Part shown: piece after piece, positions 33,894 through 42,776 of the stretch
Numbering within the stretch: position 1 is the stretch's first letter
Layout of the letters: every line of letters starts with the position of its first letter
Program-made: the position numbers and the translations under genes
NCBI RefSeq assembly: GCF_042686195.1
Contig: NZ_JBHUOQ010000001.1
Location: 1,550,001 to 1,614,000, forward strand
DNA: 64,000 nucleotides
Origin: Corticicoccus populi
GTDB taxonomy: Bacteria > Bacillota > Bacilli > Staphylococcales > Salinicoccaceae
Direction of reading: 5' to 3'
Notes under the pieces: model-generated
Databases searched by the model: none
The model's input: the letters and a program-made list of their open reading frames with translations, nothing else
What the model was told of the DNA's origin: nothing

Positions 33894-34922
33894 TCATTCG
33901 ACAGCACGTACAGAATTTCTATATACAATGCTATGCGGAATGATGATTCGTTTAGTATCCAATTTCTGATCTGTACATAATTTAATCACTGCCTTTGATG
34001 ACTCCACTCCAAGTTCATAAATCCGGATATCCACTGTTGTAAGAGAGGGATGAATAATCTCCGAAAAATAAATATTGTTAAAACTTGCGAGTGAAATATC
34101 CCCGGGTACACTCAATCCGTGTTCTTCCAGTGTACTGATAACACCTATGCTGATTAAGTCATCACTGACAACAACCGCATCCGGCTTTGTTTTCATTTTC
34201 AGTATTTTCTCCACCGCTTCCCGTCCTCCGGACTTAAGGAATTCGGTATAAATGACCTCATCCTCCGTTACCGGGAGACCCGCCTCAGTCAAAGCGGTTT
34301 CGAATCCTTTTTCACGGTCTATCGTCACAACCAAATCAGTTGCTCCTCCGATAAAAGTAATCCGTTTATGTCCCTGACTGATTAAATACTCAGTTATATC
34401 TTTCCCTGCCATAATATTATCATTATCCACGTGAACAATATCATCGGTGTACTGAAGCGGTTTTCCGACCATTACAAATGGAAACTCCTGTTCCTTCAAA
34501 AATGATAATATCGGGTCATTTAAACGGGAATACAGAAGAATGATACCATCCACGTATTTCCCGAGAACAAGCCGTTCCACCTCTTTAAATTTCTCTGTCT
34601 CTGTTGCTCCGGAAGCAAGCAGAAGTGAAAACTGACGGCTGTGAAGATGGGACCCTATACCTCTCAGCACTTCTGAGAAAAACGGATTCTGCAGAGATGT
34701 ATCTGCAGATGACGGCATAATAACGGCAATTGTTTTTGTTGAACGTGCCACTAAATTTCTTGCGGTTAAATTAGGATGGTAGCCAAGTTCACGCATTGCT
34801 GCTCTTACCTTCTGCTTTGTCTTTTCACTGATTCTCGAATTATCCGCAATGACTCTTGATACGGTAGACGGCGAGCATCCTGTAGCCTTTGCTATATCTT
34901 TGATTGTAACGATTTTGATCAC
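33894..34922 (-). CDS. LacI/MalR-family repressor, probable ATC start at 34913
   Basis: About 340 residues. The HTH (TIKDIAKATGCSPSTVSRVI) and hinge helix (NLVARSTKTIAV) are followed by the periplasmic-binding-protein-like effector domain. Family proteins normally start MVTIKDIA. Here that position is ATC GTT ACA ATC (start 34913), eight nt after GAGGG. The first standard codon, GTG 34922, lies within that ribosome site, which itself resembles GAGGTGATC. So initiation may be at ATC. It is the last gene of the malEFG operon and probably controls both sugar operons through the operators at 33828 and 38547. Confidence 0.9.
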   Translation of the reverse strand: MIKIVTIKDIAKATGCSPSTVSRVIADNSRISEKTKQKVRAAMRELGYHPNLTARNLVARSTKTIAVIMPSSADTSLQNPFFSEVLRGIGSHLHSRQFSLLLASGATETEKFKEVERLVLGKYVDGIILLYSRLNDPILSFLKEQEFPFVMVGKPLQYTDDIVHVDNDNIMAGKDITEYLISQGHKRITFIGGATDLVVTIDREKGFETALTEAGLPVTEDEVIYTEFLKSGGREAVEKILKMKTKPDAVVVSDDLISIGVISTLEEHGLSVPGDISLASFNNIYFSEIIHPSLTTVDIRIYELGVESSKAVIKLCTDQKLDTKRIIIPHSIVYRNSVRAVE

Positions 34923-35000
34923 CCTCTATTAAACAGGCCGTACCTTTGTTCAGGTTTTATACATCTGTAAGTAAGCCTTTCTTGTATTTTAACCTAAAAC

Positions 35001-35840
35001 TTAACCTTTTGTACCGCCCGATGCCAATCCGGAAATTAAAAATCTTTGCAGGAACAGGTAAATTGTCGCAATCGGTACTGCAATCAATACAGAACCTGCT
35101 GCAAATCTAGTAAAGTTGTTGGCAAACTGATCATTAATAAAGTTATATAACCCCACTGCAAGCGTATAATTTTCTTCACTGCTTAGTACAATCGACGGCA
35201 GAAGGAAATCAAATAAAGGTGCCATAAAATTAAACAATGCGACAACTGCGAGAATTGGTTTTGCAAGCGGCAGTATGATGCTCCAGAAAATTCTGATATG
35301 TCCGGCACCATCAATTTTCGCCGCCTCATCCAGTTCCTTTGGAATCGTATCGAAATATCCTTTAACAAGCCATGCATTAAACGGAATCTGCCCGCCTAAA
35401 TAAATCAGTATCAACCCGGTCAACGTATCAAGCAACCCAATCATGTTTAAGAAAATATACAATGCAACCATTGCCATCATGACCGGGAACATTTGAAGGA
35501 GCAGGAAGATATACAACCCGTTTTTACGTCCCACAAATTTAAATCTTGAAAAAGCATACGCCACAAATGCTGTAAGCACTACACTTCCCAATGCATTTGC
35601 AGTAGCAACAATCAAAGAGTTTTTATACCATAACAGGTAATCACTTTCCGGACTGAACAGCCACTGATAGTGTTCCAAAGAAAAATTATCCGGAATAATG
35701 CTTGAGGAATAAAGGCTCGTCCCCTGATTTAATGACATTCCGATTGTCCAAAGAAGCGGGTAAAAAATCAGTACAGCAACAACTGCAAGTATGAGATAAA
35801 TTCCAGTTACTTCGAGTTTCGATTTTAATTTTGAATTCAT
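35001..35840 (-). CDS. malG: Maltodextrin ABC transporter permease MalG
   Basis: 279 residues, six membrane segments. The EAA loop that docks the ATPase is ELDEAAKIDGAGHIRIFWSIILPLAKP (near residue 190). It starts at ATG 35840 overlapping the malF stop codon as TAATG. Forms the transmembrane pore with MalF. Confidence 0.93.
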   Translation of the reverse strand: MNSKLKSKLEVTGIYLILAVVAVLIFYPLLWTIGMSLNQGTSLYSSSIIPDNFSLEHYQWLFSPESDYLLWYKNSLIVATANALGSVVLTAFVAYAFSRFKFVGRKNGLYIFLLLQMFPVMMAMVALYIFLNMIGLLDTLTGLILIYLGGQIPFNAWLVKGYFDTIPKELDEAAKIDGAGHIRIFWSIILPLAKPILAVVALFNFMAPLFDFLLPSIVLSSEENYTLAVGLYNFINDQFANNFTRFAAGSVLIAVPIATIYLFLQRFLISGLASGGTKG

Positions 35841-37147
35841 TAAATGTCACCTTCTTCTTTAAAGGATCTGGTTTTACGGAACTGGTAAAAAGCAAATCCT
35901 GATACAATCAGTCCCATGATAATCGAGATGACTGCTGCCATTGAATAATTGTTGGTATCAAAGGTCAGTTTATACACCCATGATATGAGAATATCCGTAC
36001 CGCCGGCATTCTGCCCCCTGACAGCAGGACCACCTTCATTGAATAAATAAATTACATTAAAGTTATTAAAGTTTGAAGCATACTGCATGATTAACAATGG
36101 TGCTGTCGCAAACATTACATGAGGAAATGTAATGTTTCTAAACTTCTGAATTCTCGATGCGCCGTCCATTTCAGCTGCTTCATACCAGTCTTTTGAAATA
36201 CTCTGCAAAATCCCTGTGAACAAAGCGAATATGAATGGGAACCCGAGCCATGTCTGGATCGCAATAATTGCAATACGGCTGTAGAGTGGATCACTCAGCC
36301 AGGCAATCCCGCCTCCTCCGAACAGTGGAATAATAATGTCCCGGTTAATTGCACCGAAATCATCATTAAACATTGCTGCAAACACAAGAATAGTAACAAA
36401 AGCAGGTACTGCCCACGGCAGGATTAAGATAGTTCTGATCAATTTCTTAAACTTCAGACGCTCATCATTAACCAGTACTGCCAAAAAGAAACCAACAGCA
36501 ATCTGGAGTGTTGTCGCAACAACTGTCCAGACAATTGTCCATATAAATACACTTAAAAATGTTTCCTGCCATATCGGCACGGTAAATAAGTTTTTGAAGT
36601 TATCAAGTCCGACCCAGTCCACAAGGTTACGCGGCGGTGAATGATACAAATCATAATTTGTAAACGCCAAGAGTAACGAGAACAGGAGCGGGAATATCAC
36701 GACAAAAATCATTAAAAACAAACCAGGGAAAGTAATGATATAAGGGAATGAATAATCATAAACCTCTTTTACCACCTGCTTGAAATTCGGCGGCACCCAA
36801 CCTGTTTTAATCTTTTTAGCCTGTTTTCTGGCATCACGTACGTTAAATATATAAAGCGTAATCGCGATAACAGAAACGATTAACGATAAAACACCCAGTA
36901 CAAGCAGCCGTATAGAATGATCGACCCCGGGTACAGTACCGAGCGTTCTCAGTCCCCACAAACCATAGTTTATTGATTCTAAAAATGCGATTAAAAATGA
37001 TGCTTGAATTACAAAAAAGATAATGCCCTTTACAAACCTTCGGTTATAGATCTGCCCCAGCCCCGCAAATATAATCGACAGGACCATCGCAATATTCGGA
37101 TTATGTTTTTGATAATTTTTTATTGGTTTTTTATCTGGAGTAGTCAA
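35840..37147 (-). CDS. malF: Maltodextrin ABC transporter permease MalF
   Basis: 435 residues. An unusual N-terminal 140 residues carry three membrane segments, including a TM2-like domain start (NPNIAMVLSIIFAGLGQIYNRRFVKGI) before the standard six-helix permease. The EAA loop is WYEAAEMDGASRIQKFRNITFPHV. The added N-terminal region is seen in Firmicutes MalF proteins. Co-translated with malG; a hairpin separates it from malE. Confidence 0.93.
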   Translation of the reverse strand: MTTPDKKPIKNYQKHNPNIAMVLSIIFAGLGQIYNRRFVKGIIFFVIQASFLIAFLESINYGLWGLRTLGTVPGVDHSIRLLVLGVLSLIVSVIAITLYIFNVRDARKQAKKIKTGWVPPNFKQVVKEVYDYSFPYIITFPGLFLMIFVVIFPLLFSLLLAFTNYDLYHSPPRNLVDWVGLDNFKNLFTVPIWQETFLSVFIWTIVWTVVATTLQIAVGFFLAVLVNDERLKFKKLIRTILILPWAVPAFVTILVFAAMFNDDFGAINRDIIIPLFGGGGIAWLSDPLYSRIAIIAIQTWLGFPFIFALFTGILQSISKDWYEAAEMDGASRIQKFRNITFPHVMFATAPLLIMQYASNFNNFNVIYLFNEGGPAVRGQNAGGTDILISWVYKLTFDTNNYSMAAVISIIMGLIVSGFAFYQFRKTRSFKEEGDI

Positions 37148-37221
37148 CTTTCTGCCTCCTTTAATTGAACACTTTGTTCCATATATAATTTCCCAGCACT
37201 TTCTTTATATGATATAAATCA

Positions 37222-37246
37222 AAAAGAGGAGATAAACTCCTCTTTT
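37222..37246 (-). terminator. Intercistronic hairpin after malE
   Basis: AAAAGAGGAG pairs with CTCCTCTTTT around a 5-nt loop and is followed by a T-rich stretch on the minus strand. Lying between malE and malF, it probably terminates part of the transcription or protects the malE mRNA, giving more binding protein than permease. Confidence 0.75.
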
Positions 37247-37249
37247 AAA

Positions 37250-38521
37250 TTATTCTCCGCCGCCTGCAGACTGGATATTCGTCTCAACCTGTGCTTCTGC
37301 TTCTTCAAGTACTTCCTGAGGGTCCTGTCCCTCAGCCAGGAACTGCAGTGCATTCTGCATCGGCTCCCACACTTGTGCCATCTCAGGCGAACTAGGCATA
37401 GGTACACCATGTTCAATCTGCTCTGCAAAAGCTGCATACATCTCATCTTCAATGTTATCCAGTGCTGTTGCATGAGGCGGAAGCTCTCCGGCTGTGTCAT
37501 AGTAAAGCTGCTGATTTTCTTCATTTGTAATAAATGTTGCCAGATCCTGTGCCCAGTCTTTATTTTCCGAGTAATATGAAACCATCCATGATTTAACACC
37601 GACAAACGTTGAGCTTGGCTCACCATTAATCATAGGAAACGGTGCAAACCCGAGATCATCTCCAAGTGCTTCCTCGTAACCTGGGATACTCCATGGTCCG
37701 TTGATAACTGAACCAATTTTTCCTTCTGTAAATAAACCATCAATAATATCTGCATTTGTTCCTGCAGGTATTTTTCCAGGACCGAAGAACTGCTGATAAA
37801 ATTCGCCGCCTTCAATCGCGCCTTCATTTGCCAGACCGACATCTGTCACATCATAATTTCCAGGCTCTCCGCCGAAAATGTAACCGCCGTAGTTTGCGAT
37901 AAACGGATATGCGAAATAAAAATCATTCGGACGCATTAAAAACCCATATTCATCATTGGCAGTGTCTGTGTGATCTTCAAGGAAACCAAGAACATCTTCC
38001 ATCGTTTCAGGTGCTTCTCCAACAATGCTTTCGTTATAGAAAATACCATATGTTTCAATTACTGCCGGAATCCCGTAAATTTCTGTCTGATCATCATAAG
38101 TATAAGTAACCGCATCTACTGCTGCGTCCACATATCTATCGAGCACATCATCGCTGACATCAAGCGGTTCTGCAAGCCCCTGTGCCACAATATTTCCAAT
38201 TTGGTCATGCGGCTGATAGAATAAGTCCGGCCCGTTGCCTTCCGGACCTGCAAGTGACAACTGCTGAAGCTGTTCAACCATTGCATGTCCTTCAACTCTG
38301 ACTGAAATACCTTCTTCTTCTTCATACTTTTCAACAATTTCATTAATTGCTTCCATCTGTTCATCCTGATCATTCATCCAAATGACCAGCTCTTCCGGCT
38401 TCTCCTCTGCTTCCCCAGCTGCACTGTCTTCACCTGGTACTTCTCTGTCAGGCGCACATGCCCCAAGAAAAACTACAAACGCTAAAGTAGCAAGTGGAAA
38501 TAATCGCTTCATACCCTTCAT
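37250..38521 (-). CDS. malE: Maltodextrin-binding lipoprotein MalE
   Basis: 423 residues from ATG 38521. Signal peptide ending in LGAC (lipobox at about 18-21), an acidic linker, then the type I sugar-binding fold starting LVIWMNDQDEQMEAINEIVEKYEEE. Motifs such as FTEGKIGSVINGPWSIPGYEEA and PHATAL are typical of the maltose group. Tethered outside, it delivers maltodextrins to MalFG-MsmX. First gene of malE-malF-malG-lacI. Confidence 0.93.
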   Translation of the reverse strand: MKGMKRLFPLATLAFVVFLGACAPDREVPGEDSAAGEAEEKPEELVIWMNDQDEQMEAINEIVEKYEEEEGISVRVEGHAMVEQLQQLSLAGPEGNGPDLFYQPHDQIGNIVAQGLAEPLDVSDDVLDRYVDAAVDAVTYTYDDQTEIYGIPAVIETYGIFYNESIVGEAPETMEDVLGFLEDHTDTANDEYGFLMRPNDFYFAYPFIANYGGYIFGGEPGNYDVTDVGLANEGAIEGGEFYQQFFGPGKIPAGTNADIIDGLFTEGKIGSVINGPWSIPGYEEALGDDLGFAPFPMINGEPSSTFVGVKSWMVSYYSENKDWAQDLATFITNEENQQLYYDTAGELPPHATALDNIEDEMYAAFAEQIEHGVPMPSSPEMAQVWEPMQNALQFLAEGQDPQEVLEEAEAQVETNIQSAGGGE

Positions 38522-38546
38522 ACTGCCAACACCCCTTTGTTTTGAT

Positions 38547-38609
38547 TTGTGCAAACGTATGCACAACGTGTTATAAAATTATTCTAATCGATTCATTTTA
38601 TTTTTGCAA
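38547..38609 (-). promoter_or_regulatory. malE promoter with LacI operator
   Basis: On the minus strand TTGCAA (38604-38609), 17 nt and TAGAAT (38581-38586) form the promoter. A palindrome with arms TTGTGCA and TGCACAA (38547-38566, centre with CG) falls at about +10 to +30, a position for roadblock repression. It shares the GCAAACG core with the thuA operator. Confidence 0.75.
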
Positions 38610-38678
38610 GGGCTTTCAAAAAATAAAGTTTTTCACTAAAATTGTGAATCGTCATTTCAAAATAAAATATTTTCTTTC

Positions 38679-38708
38679 TTGACTTATACGTATTTTTTTG
38701 TAGATAAT
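38679..38708 (+). promoter_or_regulatory. Promoter of the GH13 gene
   Basis: TTGACT (38679-38684), 18 nt, GATAAT (38703-38708). A leader of about 100 nt follows before the start codon. Confidence 0.55.
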
Positions 38709-38760
38709 GTATTTAAAGATTGAATGACCAACCAAATTTGAGGGCAATGCTTTGTCACAC

Positions 38761-38806
38761 AACAACCCCTGTTTTCTTAATTGAAAAACAGGGGTTGTTT
38801 TATTTT
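38761..38806 (+). terminator. Terminator-like hairpin inside the leader of the GH13 gene
   Basis: A perfect 15-bp stem (AACAACCCCTGTTTT, 38761-38775, with its complement at 38785-38799), 9-nt loop, then TTTATTTT. It sits directly before the AAGGAGG of the GH13 gene and no other gene ends here, so it should act on the gene's own leader transcript. Confidence 0.75.
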
Positions 38807-38819
38807 AAGGAGGAGTCTT

Positions 38820-40565
38820 ATGTTAAAAGAAGCTGTTTATCACAGACCAAAAGGTAATTTTGCTTATGCCTATAAAGAAGAAACACTGCATATCCGTCTG
38901 AAAACAAAAAGAAATGATGCCGGGAAAGTAAGCCTGATATATGGGGATCCGTACAACTGGAAAGACGGAAAATGGTGTTACGAACAGAAAAGTATGACAA
39001 TCAGCGGATCTGATGATTTATTTGATTACTGGTTTGTCGAATTAACTGTCCCGGACAGAAGGGTCCGCTACGGTTTTGAAATCAGTGATGACACTGATAC
39101 TTTATTCTATGCGGAAAAAGGATTTCAGCAAGACATCGTTACAGATGATATGTCGTATTATTTCTGCTTCCCCTTCATCAATCCGATAGATATTTTTAAA
39201 ACCCCGGACTGGGTCAAAGATACTGTATGGTATCAAATTTTCCCTGAACGTTTTGCGAATGGAAACAAGGAAAATGACCCTGAAAATGCAGTACCGTGGG
39301 CGAGTGAAGCACCGAAACTCGACAACTTTTTCGGGGGTGATTTTGAAGGTATTTTAAACAATCTCGATTATTTAACTGATCTCGGTATCAATGGTATTTA
39401 TATGACACCGATATTTAAAGCCCATTCAAATCATAAGTACGATACGATTGACTACATGGAAATCGATCCACAGTTCGGGGATAAAGAAACCTTTAAAAAA
39501 TTAGTTGCCGAATGCCATAAAAGAGGTATACGTGTCATGCTTGATGCTGTATTTAATCACAGCGGACAGTATTTCGGCCCGTTCCAGGATTTACTGAAAA
39601 ACCAGGAGAAATCTAAGTATAAAGACTGGTTCCATGTGCATGAATTCCCAGTGAAAGATGTCTATCCTGCCAATTATGGTACTTTTGGTTATGTCGAGTC
39701 CATGCCTAAACTAAATACAGAAAATCCGGAAGTACGCGACTATTTTCTAGATGTTGCGGCATACTGGATTGAAGAATTTGATATTGACGGCTGGCGTCTG
39801 GATGTTGCCAATGAGGTTGACCATGCATTCTGGCGTGCATTCCGTAAAAGAGTGAAAGACATTAAGCCGGATTTATATGTTCTTGGCGAAATATGGCACG
39901 ATTCCCTTCCATGGCTTGAGGGCGATCAGTTTGATGCGGTAATGAACTATCCGTTCACACTGCCGGGACTCGATTATATTGCACGGGAAAAAATCAACAC
40001 AGTGGATTTTGCCAGCCAGCTCGCAAAATCCTATGCCTCATATACAGAAACAAGCAATGAAGCTGCCTTTAATCTTCTCGGCAGTCATGATACGCCGAGA
40101 GTGTTGACAGAATGCGGCGAGGACATTAAGAAAGTCCGTCTGTTGTATGCGTTACTGTTTTCATTCCCGGGTACACCTTGTGTGTATTACGGAGATGAAA
40201 TCGGAATGACCGGCGGTGAAGATCCTGAGTGCAGAAAATGTATGGAGTGGGATGAAGAAAAGCAAAACACATCACTTAGATCATTTGTACAGAAATTCAT
40301 AGAATTGAGGAAAGAAGAAGCTTCCTTTACTCATGGAAAGCTGCGTATTATTCAACCGGAAGACAGCGAATCCTGCTTCCATTTTGTCAGATCAACAGAA
40401 AATGAAACGGTTCATTTCTTCATCAATCCAGGGAATTCATCTAAAAAAATTGCTCTGAACAGCAGTTTTAATCGAATAACTGATTTATGGAGTCAGAAAG
40501 ATTTAGAAATTACTGAGGATGTAAGCGTTGAAGCAAATGATTTTCTGATTTTAAAAGTAAAATAA
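38820..40565 (+). CDS. GH13 cyclomaltodextrinase / neopullulanase
   Basis: 581 residues from ATG 38820 (GGAGGAG 5-8 nt upstream). Residues 1-120 form a CBM34-like N-terminal domain; the (beta/alpha)8 barrel follows. Catalytic residues are Asp328 (GWRLDVANEVD), Glu357 (LGEIWHD) and Asp424 (LLGSHDTPR). No signal peptide, so it acts in the cytosol on maltodextrins or cyclodextrins imported by MalEFG-MsmX, giving maltose and glucose. Divergent from malE; shares the 250-bp regulatory region. The leader carries an unexplained terminator. Confidence 0.93.
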   Translation: MLKEAVYHRPKGNFAYAYKEETLHIRLKTKRNDAGKVSLIYGDPYNWKDGKWCYEQKSMTISGSDDLFDYWFVELTVPDRRVRYGFEISDDTDTLFYAEKGFQQDIVTDDMSYYFCFPFINPIDIFKTPDWVKDTVWYQIFPERFANGNKENDPENAVPWASEAPKLDNFFGGDFEGILNNLDYLTDLGINGIYMTPIFKAHSNHKYDTIDYMEIDPQFGDKETFKKLVAECHKRGIRVMLDAVFNHSGQYFGPFQDLLKNQEKSKYKDWFHVHEFPVKDVYPANYGTFGYVESMPKLNTENPEVRDYFLDVAAYWIEEFDIDGWRLDVANEVDHAFWRAFRKRVKDIKPDLYVLGEIWHDSLPWLEGDQFDAVMNYPFTLPGLDYIAREKINTVDFASQLAKSYASYTETSNEAAFNLLGSHDTPRVLTECGEDIKKVRLLYALLFSFPGTPCVYYGDEIGMTGGEDPECRKCMEWDEEKQNTSLRSFVQKFIELRKEEASFTHGKLRIIQPEDSESCFHFVRSTENETVHFFINPGNSSKKIALNSSFNRITDLWSQKDLEITEDVSVEANDFLILKVK

Positions 40566-40567
40566 GC

Positions 40568-40602
40568 AAAATCCGGTGAAGGTACACCTTCACCGGATTT
40601 TT
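40568..40602. terminator. Intrinsic terminator of the GH13 gene
   Basis: A 16-bp perfect stem (AAAATCCGGTGAAGGT with its complement) closes on AC, followed by T residues. Confidence 0.9.
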
Positions 40603-40633
40603 ATGTTACATACTCACCAAATAATAATATACT

Positions 40634-42004
40634 TTATCCTGCGAGCTTCTTCGCTTCCGCCTTCTCTCTTTTTCTTACTTCCCTGAATCGATTGGTTTCA
40701 GAAACAATCACTCCCGACAATAAGCAAAGTGCAATTAAGTTTGGAATTGCCATCAGTGCATTAAAAATATCCGCGATATCCCATACAAGCTGTACCGTCT
40801 GACCGGCACCGATCATGACAACGATACAGAAAACAATTTTATAATAGATTGTATTACGGTCTCCAAAGATGTACCCAAAGCATTTTTCACCGTAATATGA
40901 CCATCCAATGATTGTTGAATATGCAAAGAATATAATACCGAATACGACAATATAATTACCGAAACCAGGAAGGAATGACTCGAAAGCATCTCCTGTAAGG
41001 ACAGGTGCTGCATCCGCACCAAGCTGTAAGTGCAGACCACTCATCACAATGACTAGTCCTGTGATTGTACATACAATCATCGTATCCAGAAATGTTCCCG
41101 TCATAGATACAAGTGCCTGTCTGCCTGGATAATCCGTCTTCGCTGCAGCTGCAGCGATTGGAGCAGAACCAAGCCCTGCTTCATTCGAGAATACACCACG
41201 GGCAATACCATATCGAATCGCTATACCAATCGCACCTGCACCAGCTGCCTGAGGATTGAATGCTGCTTCGAAAATTACCGCAAATGCCGCCGGTACTTCC
41301 GTAATATTGAGGAGAATAATAATAAATCCACCTGAGAGATAAAACAATGCCATAAATGGTACAAATACAGCGTTAATCATCCCTATCCCTCTAATACCTC
41401 CAAGTAAAACAAGTGCTGTCAGCACCATCAGAACAAATCCAGTAATCCATGGATTAATATTAAAAGTTGCCTGTAATGAACCTGCCACGGTATTTGACTG
41501 AGTCATATTTCCTATTCCAAAAGATGCCAGGAAACCAAATAATGCAAACAAAACAGCCAGCCATTTCCAGCCGAGGCCTTTCTCTATGTAATACATCGGA
41601 CCGCCTGATATTTCACCCTTGTGATTTACAGTACGGTACTTTACTGCAAGAATTGCTTCACTGTATTTCGTTGCCATCCCAAAAAATGCAGCAACCCACA
41701 TCCAGACAAGAGCACCAACACCACCTAATAGAATCGCTGAAGCAACCCCTGTCATGTTACCTATTCCAAGCGTTGCAGCCATTGCAGTCATCAATGACTG
41801 GAAATGTGTGATGTCCCCTTTTTCCTTCTTATCCCCTTTCTTACTTTTAGTAAATACAAGTTTAAGCGCATAAGGCAGACTTCTTACTTGTATAAACCCC
41901 AGACGAAACGTTAAAAATACTCCTGTTCCGACAATTAAAAAAAGAGTAATCGGGCCCCATACAATACCATTAATAGTATCTACAATCTGTTGTATCATTT
42001 CCAC
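40634..42004 (-). CDS. Sodium:alanine/glycine symporter, AGCS family
   Basis: 456 residues, about 11 membrane segments. Signatures are the N-terminal GTGVFLTFRLGFIQ, ATLGIGNMTGVASAI (Na+ and substrate site), GGPMYYIEKGLG and GVFSNEAGLGSAPIAAAAA. Imports alanine or glycine with sodium. The start follows a GTGGA-type site. Monocistronic; 264 bp of AT-rich sequence lie upstream with no other feature. Confidence 0.95.
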   Translation of the reverse strand: MEMIQQIVDTINGIVWGPITLFLIVGTGVFLTFRLGFIQVRSLPYALKLVFTKSKKGDKKEKGDITHFQSLMTAMAATLGIGNMTGVASAILLGGVGALVWMWVAAFFGMATKYSEAILAVKYRTVNHKGEISGGPMYYIEKGLGWKWLAVLFALFGFLASFGIGNMTQSNTVAGSLQATFNINPWITGFVLMVLTALVLLGGIRGIGMINAVFVPFMALFYLSGGFIIILLNITEVPAAFAVIFEAAFNPQAAGAGAIGIAIRYGIARGVFSNEAGLGSAPIAAAAAKTDYPGRQALVSMTGTFLDTMIVCTITGLVIVMSGLHLQLGADAAPVLTGDAFESFLPGFGNYIVVFGIIFFAYSTIIGWSYYGEKCFGYIFGDRNTIYYKIVFCIVVMIGAGQTVQLVWDIADIFNALMAIPNLIALCLLSGVIVSETNRFREVRKREKAEAKKLAG

Positions 42005-42268
42005 TCCACATTTCCCCTTAATGTTTAATAATGTTATGAAAATACATTCCGTTCATTTATTTTATACAAATTTTTCTAAAAAATCTATTAGAAAATGAAA
42101 ATTTTGAATAATTATTTATTTTAATAATTTTATTCATTATATTATTTGTTAACATTTCATCTCCTGCTTTTGTACAGGACAACATATGGTTTCATCTATA
42201 TGACGAGCGGGTAAAATCAATGGATTATAGAAATAACTGAGTTAAAAATCAAAAGGCGGATTCATACT
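42005..42268. other. AT-rich intergenic region between divergent genes
   Basis: Contains the promoters of the symporter gene and of the gene at 42269 (AAGGCGG ribosome site at 42250). No further structure seen. Confidence 0.4.
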
Positions 42269-42742
42269 ATGCAGATTTTCAGAGTAAATGAAGACCATGA
42301 AATCAGTGCAGCGTTTCTGGATAACAGGCGTCTGTCGAAACAAGTGCTGGAGCTGTACCAGATTATACGTGTCTGTCTGGCTCAAAAAGATATTATTGAT
42401 GCAAATACAAGGTACCGGCATCACCCTGTGGTGAAACATGTTTATAATAACGGGCATCCCTATTTACATGACACAGTAAAACTTTTGAAAGCAATGGATA
42501 TAGAGCACGGGAAAAGAGGTGGGAAGCGGTCGGCTGATTTCCAGACAAAACTTGAAACACTGTATGCGATTATCGAGAATCCCAAATATTCGTATGAGTT
42601 CAGCATGGAAAAACTGCCGCCTTTTTATGTTTTCGGAGATGATAAATGCAGTACAGAAGAAGCATACAGTAAATATGAGACTTTATTATTTACGAAGTGG
42701 GCGGGAGATAAAATACCGGCACGGTGCAGTATAAAAATTTAA
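42269..42742 (+). CDS. Pyrimidine-dimer-glycosylase-like (PF03013/MSMEG_6728-type) protein
   Basis: 157 residues. The N-terminal block MQIFRVNEDHEISAAFLDNRRLSKQVLELYQI and the following RYRHHPVVKHV resemble the family annotated as pyrimidine dimer DNA glycosylase or MSMEG_6728-like. The assignment rests on memory of that pattern; the catalytic N-terminal residue of T4 endonuclease V cannot be matched with confidence. Two short cysteine- and lysine-rich stretches lie near the C-terminus. It precedes an NAD(P)-binding protein by 34 nt, likely one transcript. Confidence 0.55.
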   Translation: MQIFRVNEDHEISAAFLDNRRLSKQVLELYQIIRVCLAQKDIIDANTRYRHHPVVKHVYNNGHPYLHDTVKLLKAMDIEHGKRGGKRSADFQTKLETLYAIIENPKYSYEFSMEKLPPFYVFGDDKCSTEEAYSKYETLLFTKWAGDKIPARCSIKI

Positions 42743-42776
42743 AATGATAATACTATTCAAAGACAGGGTGAAATTA

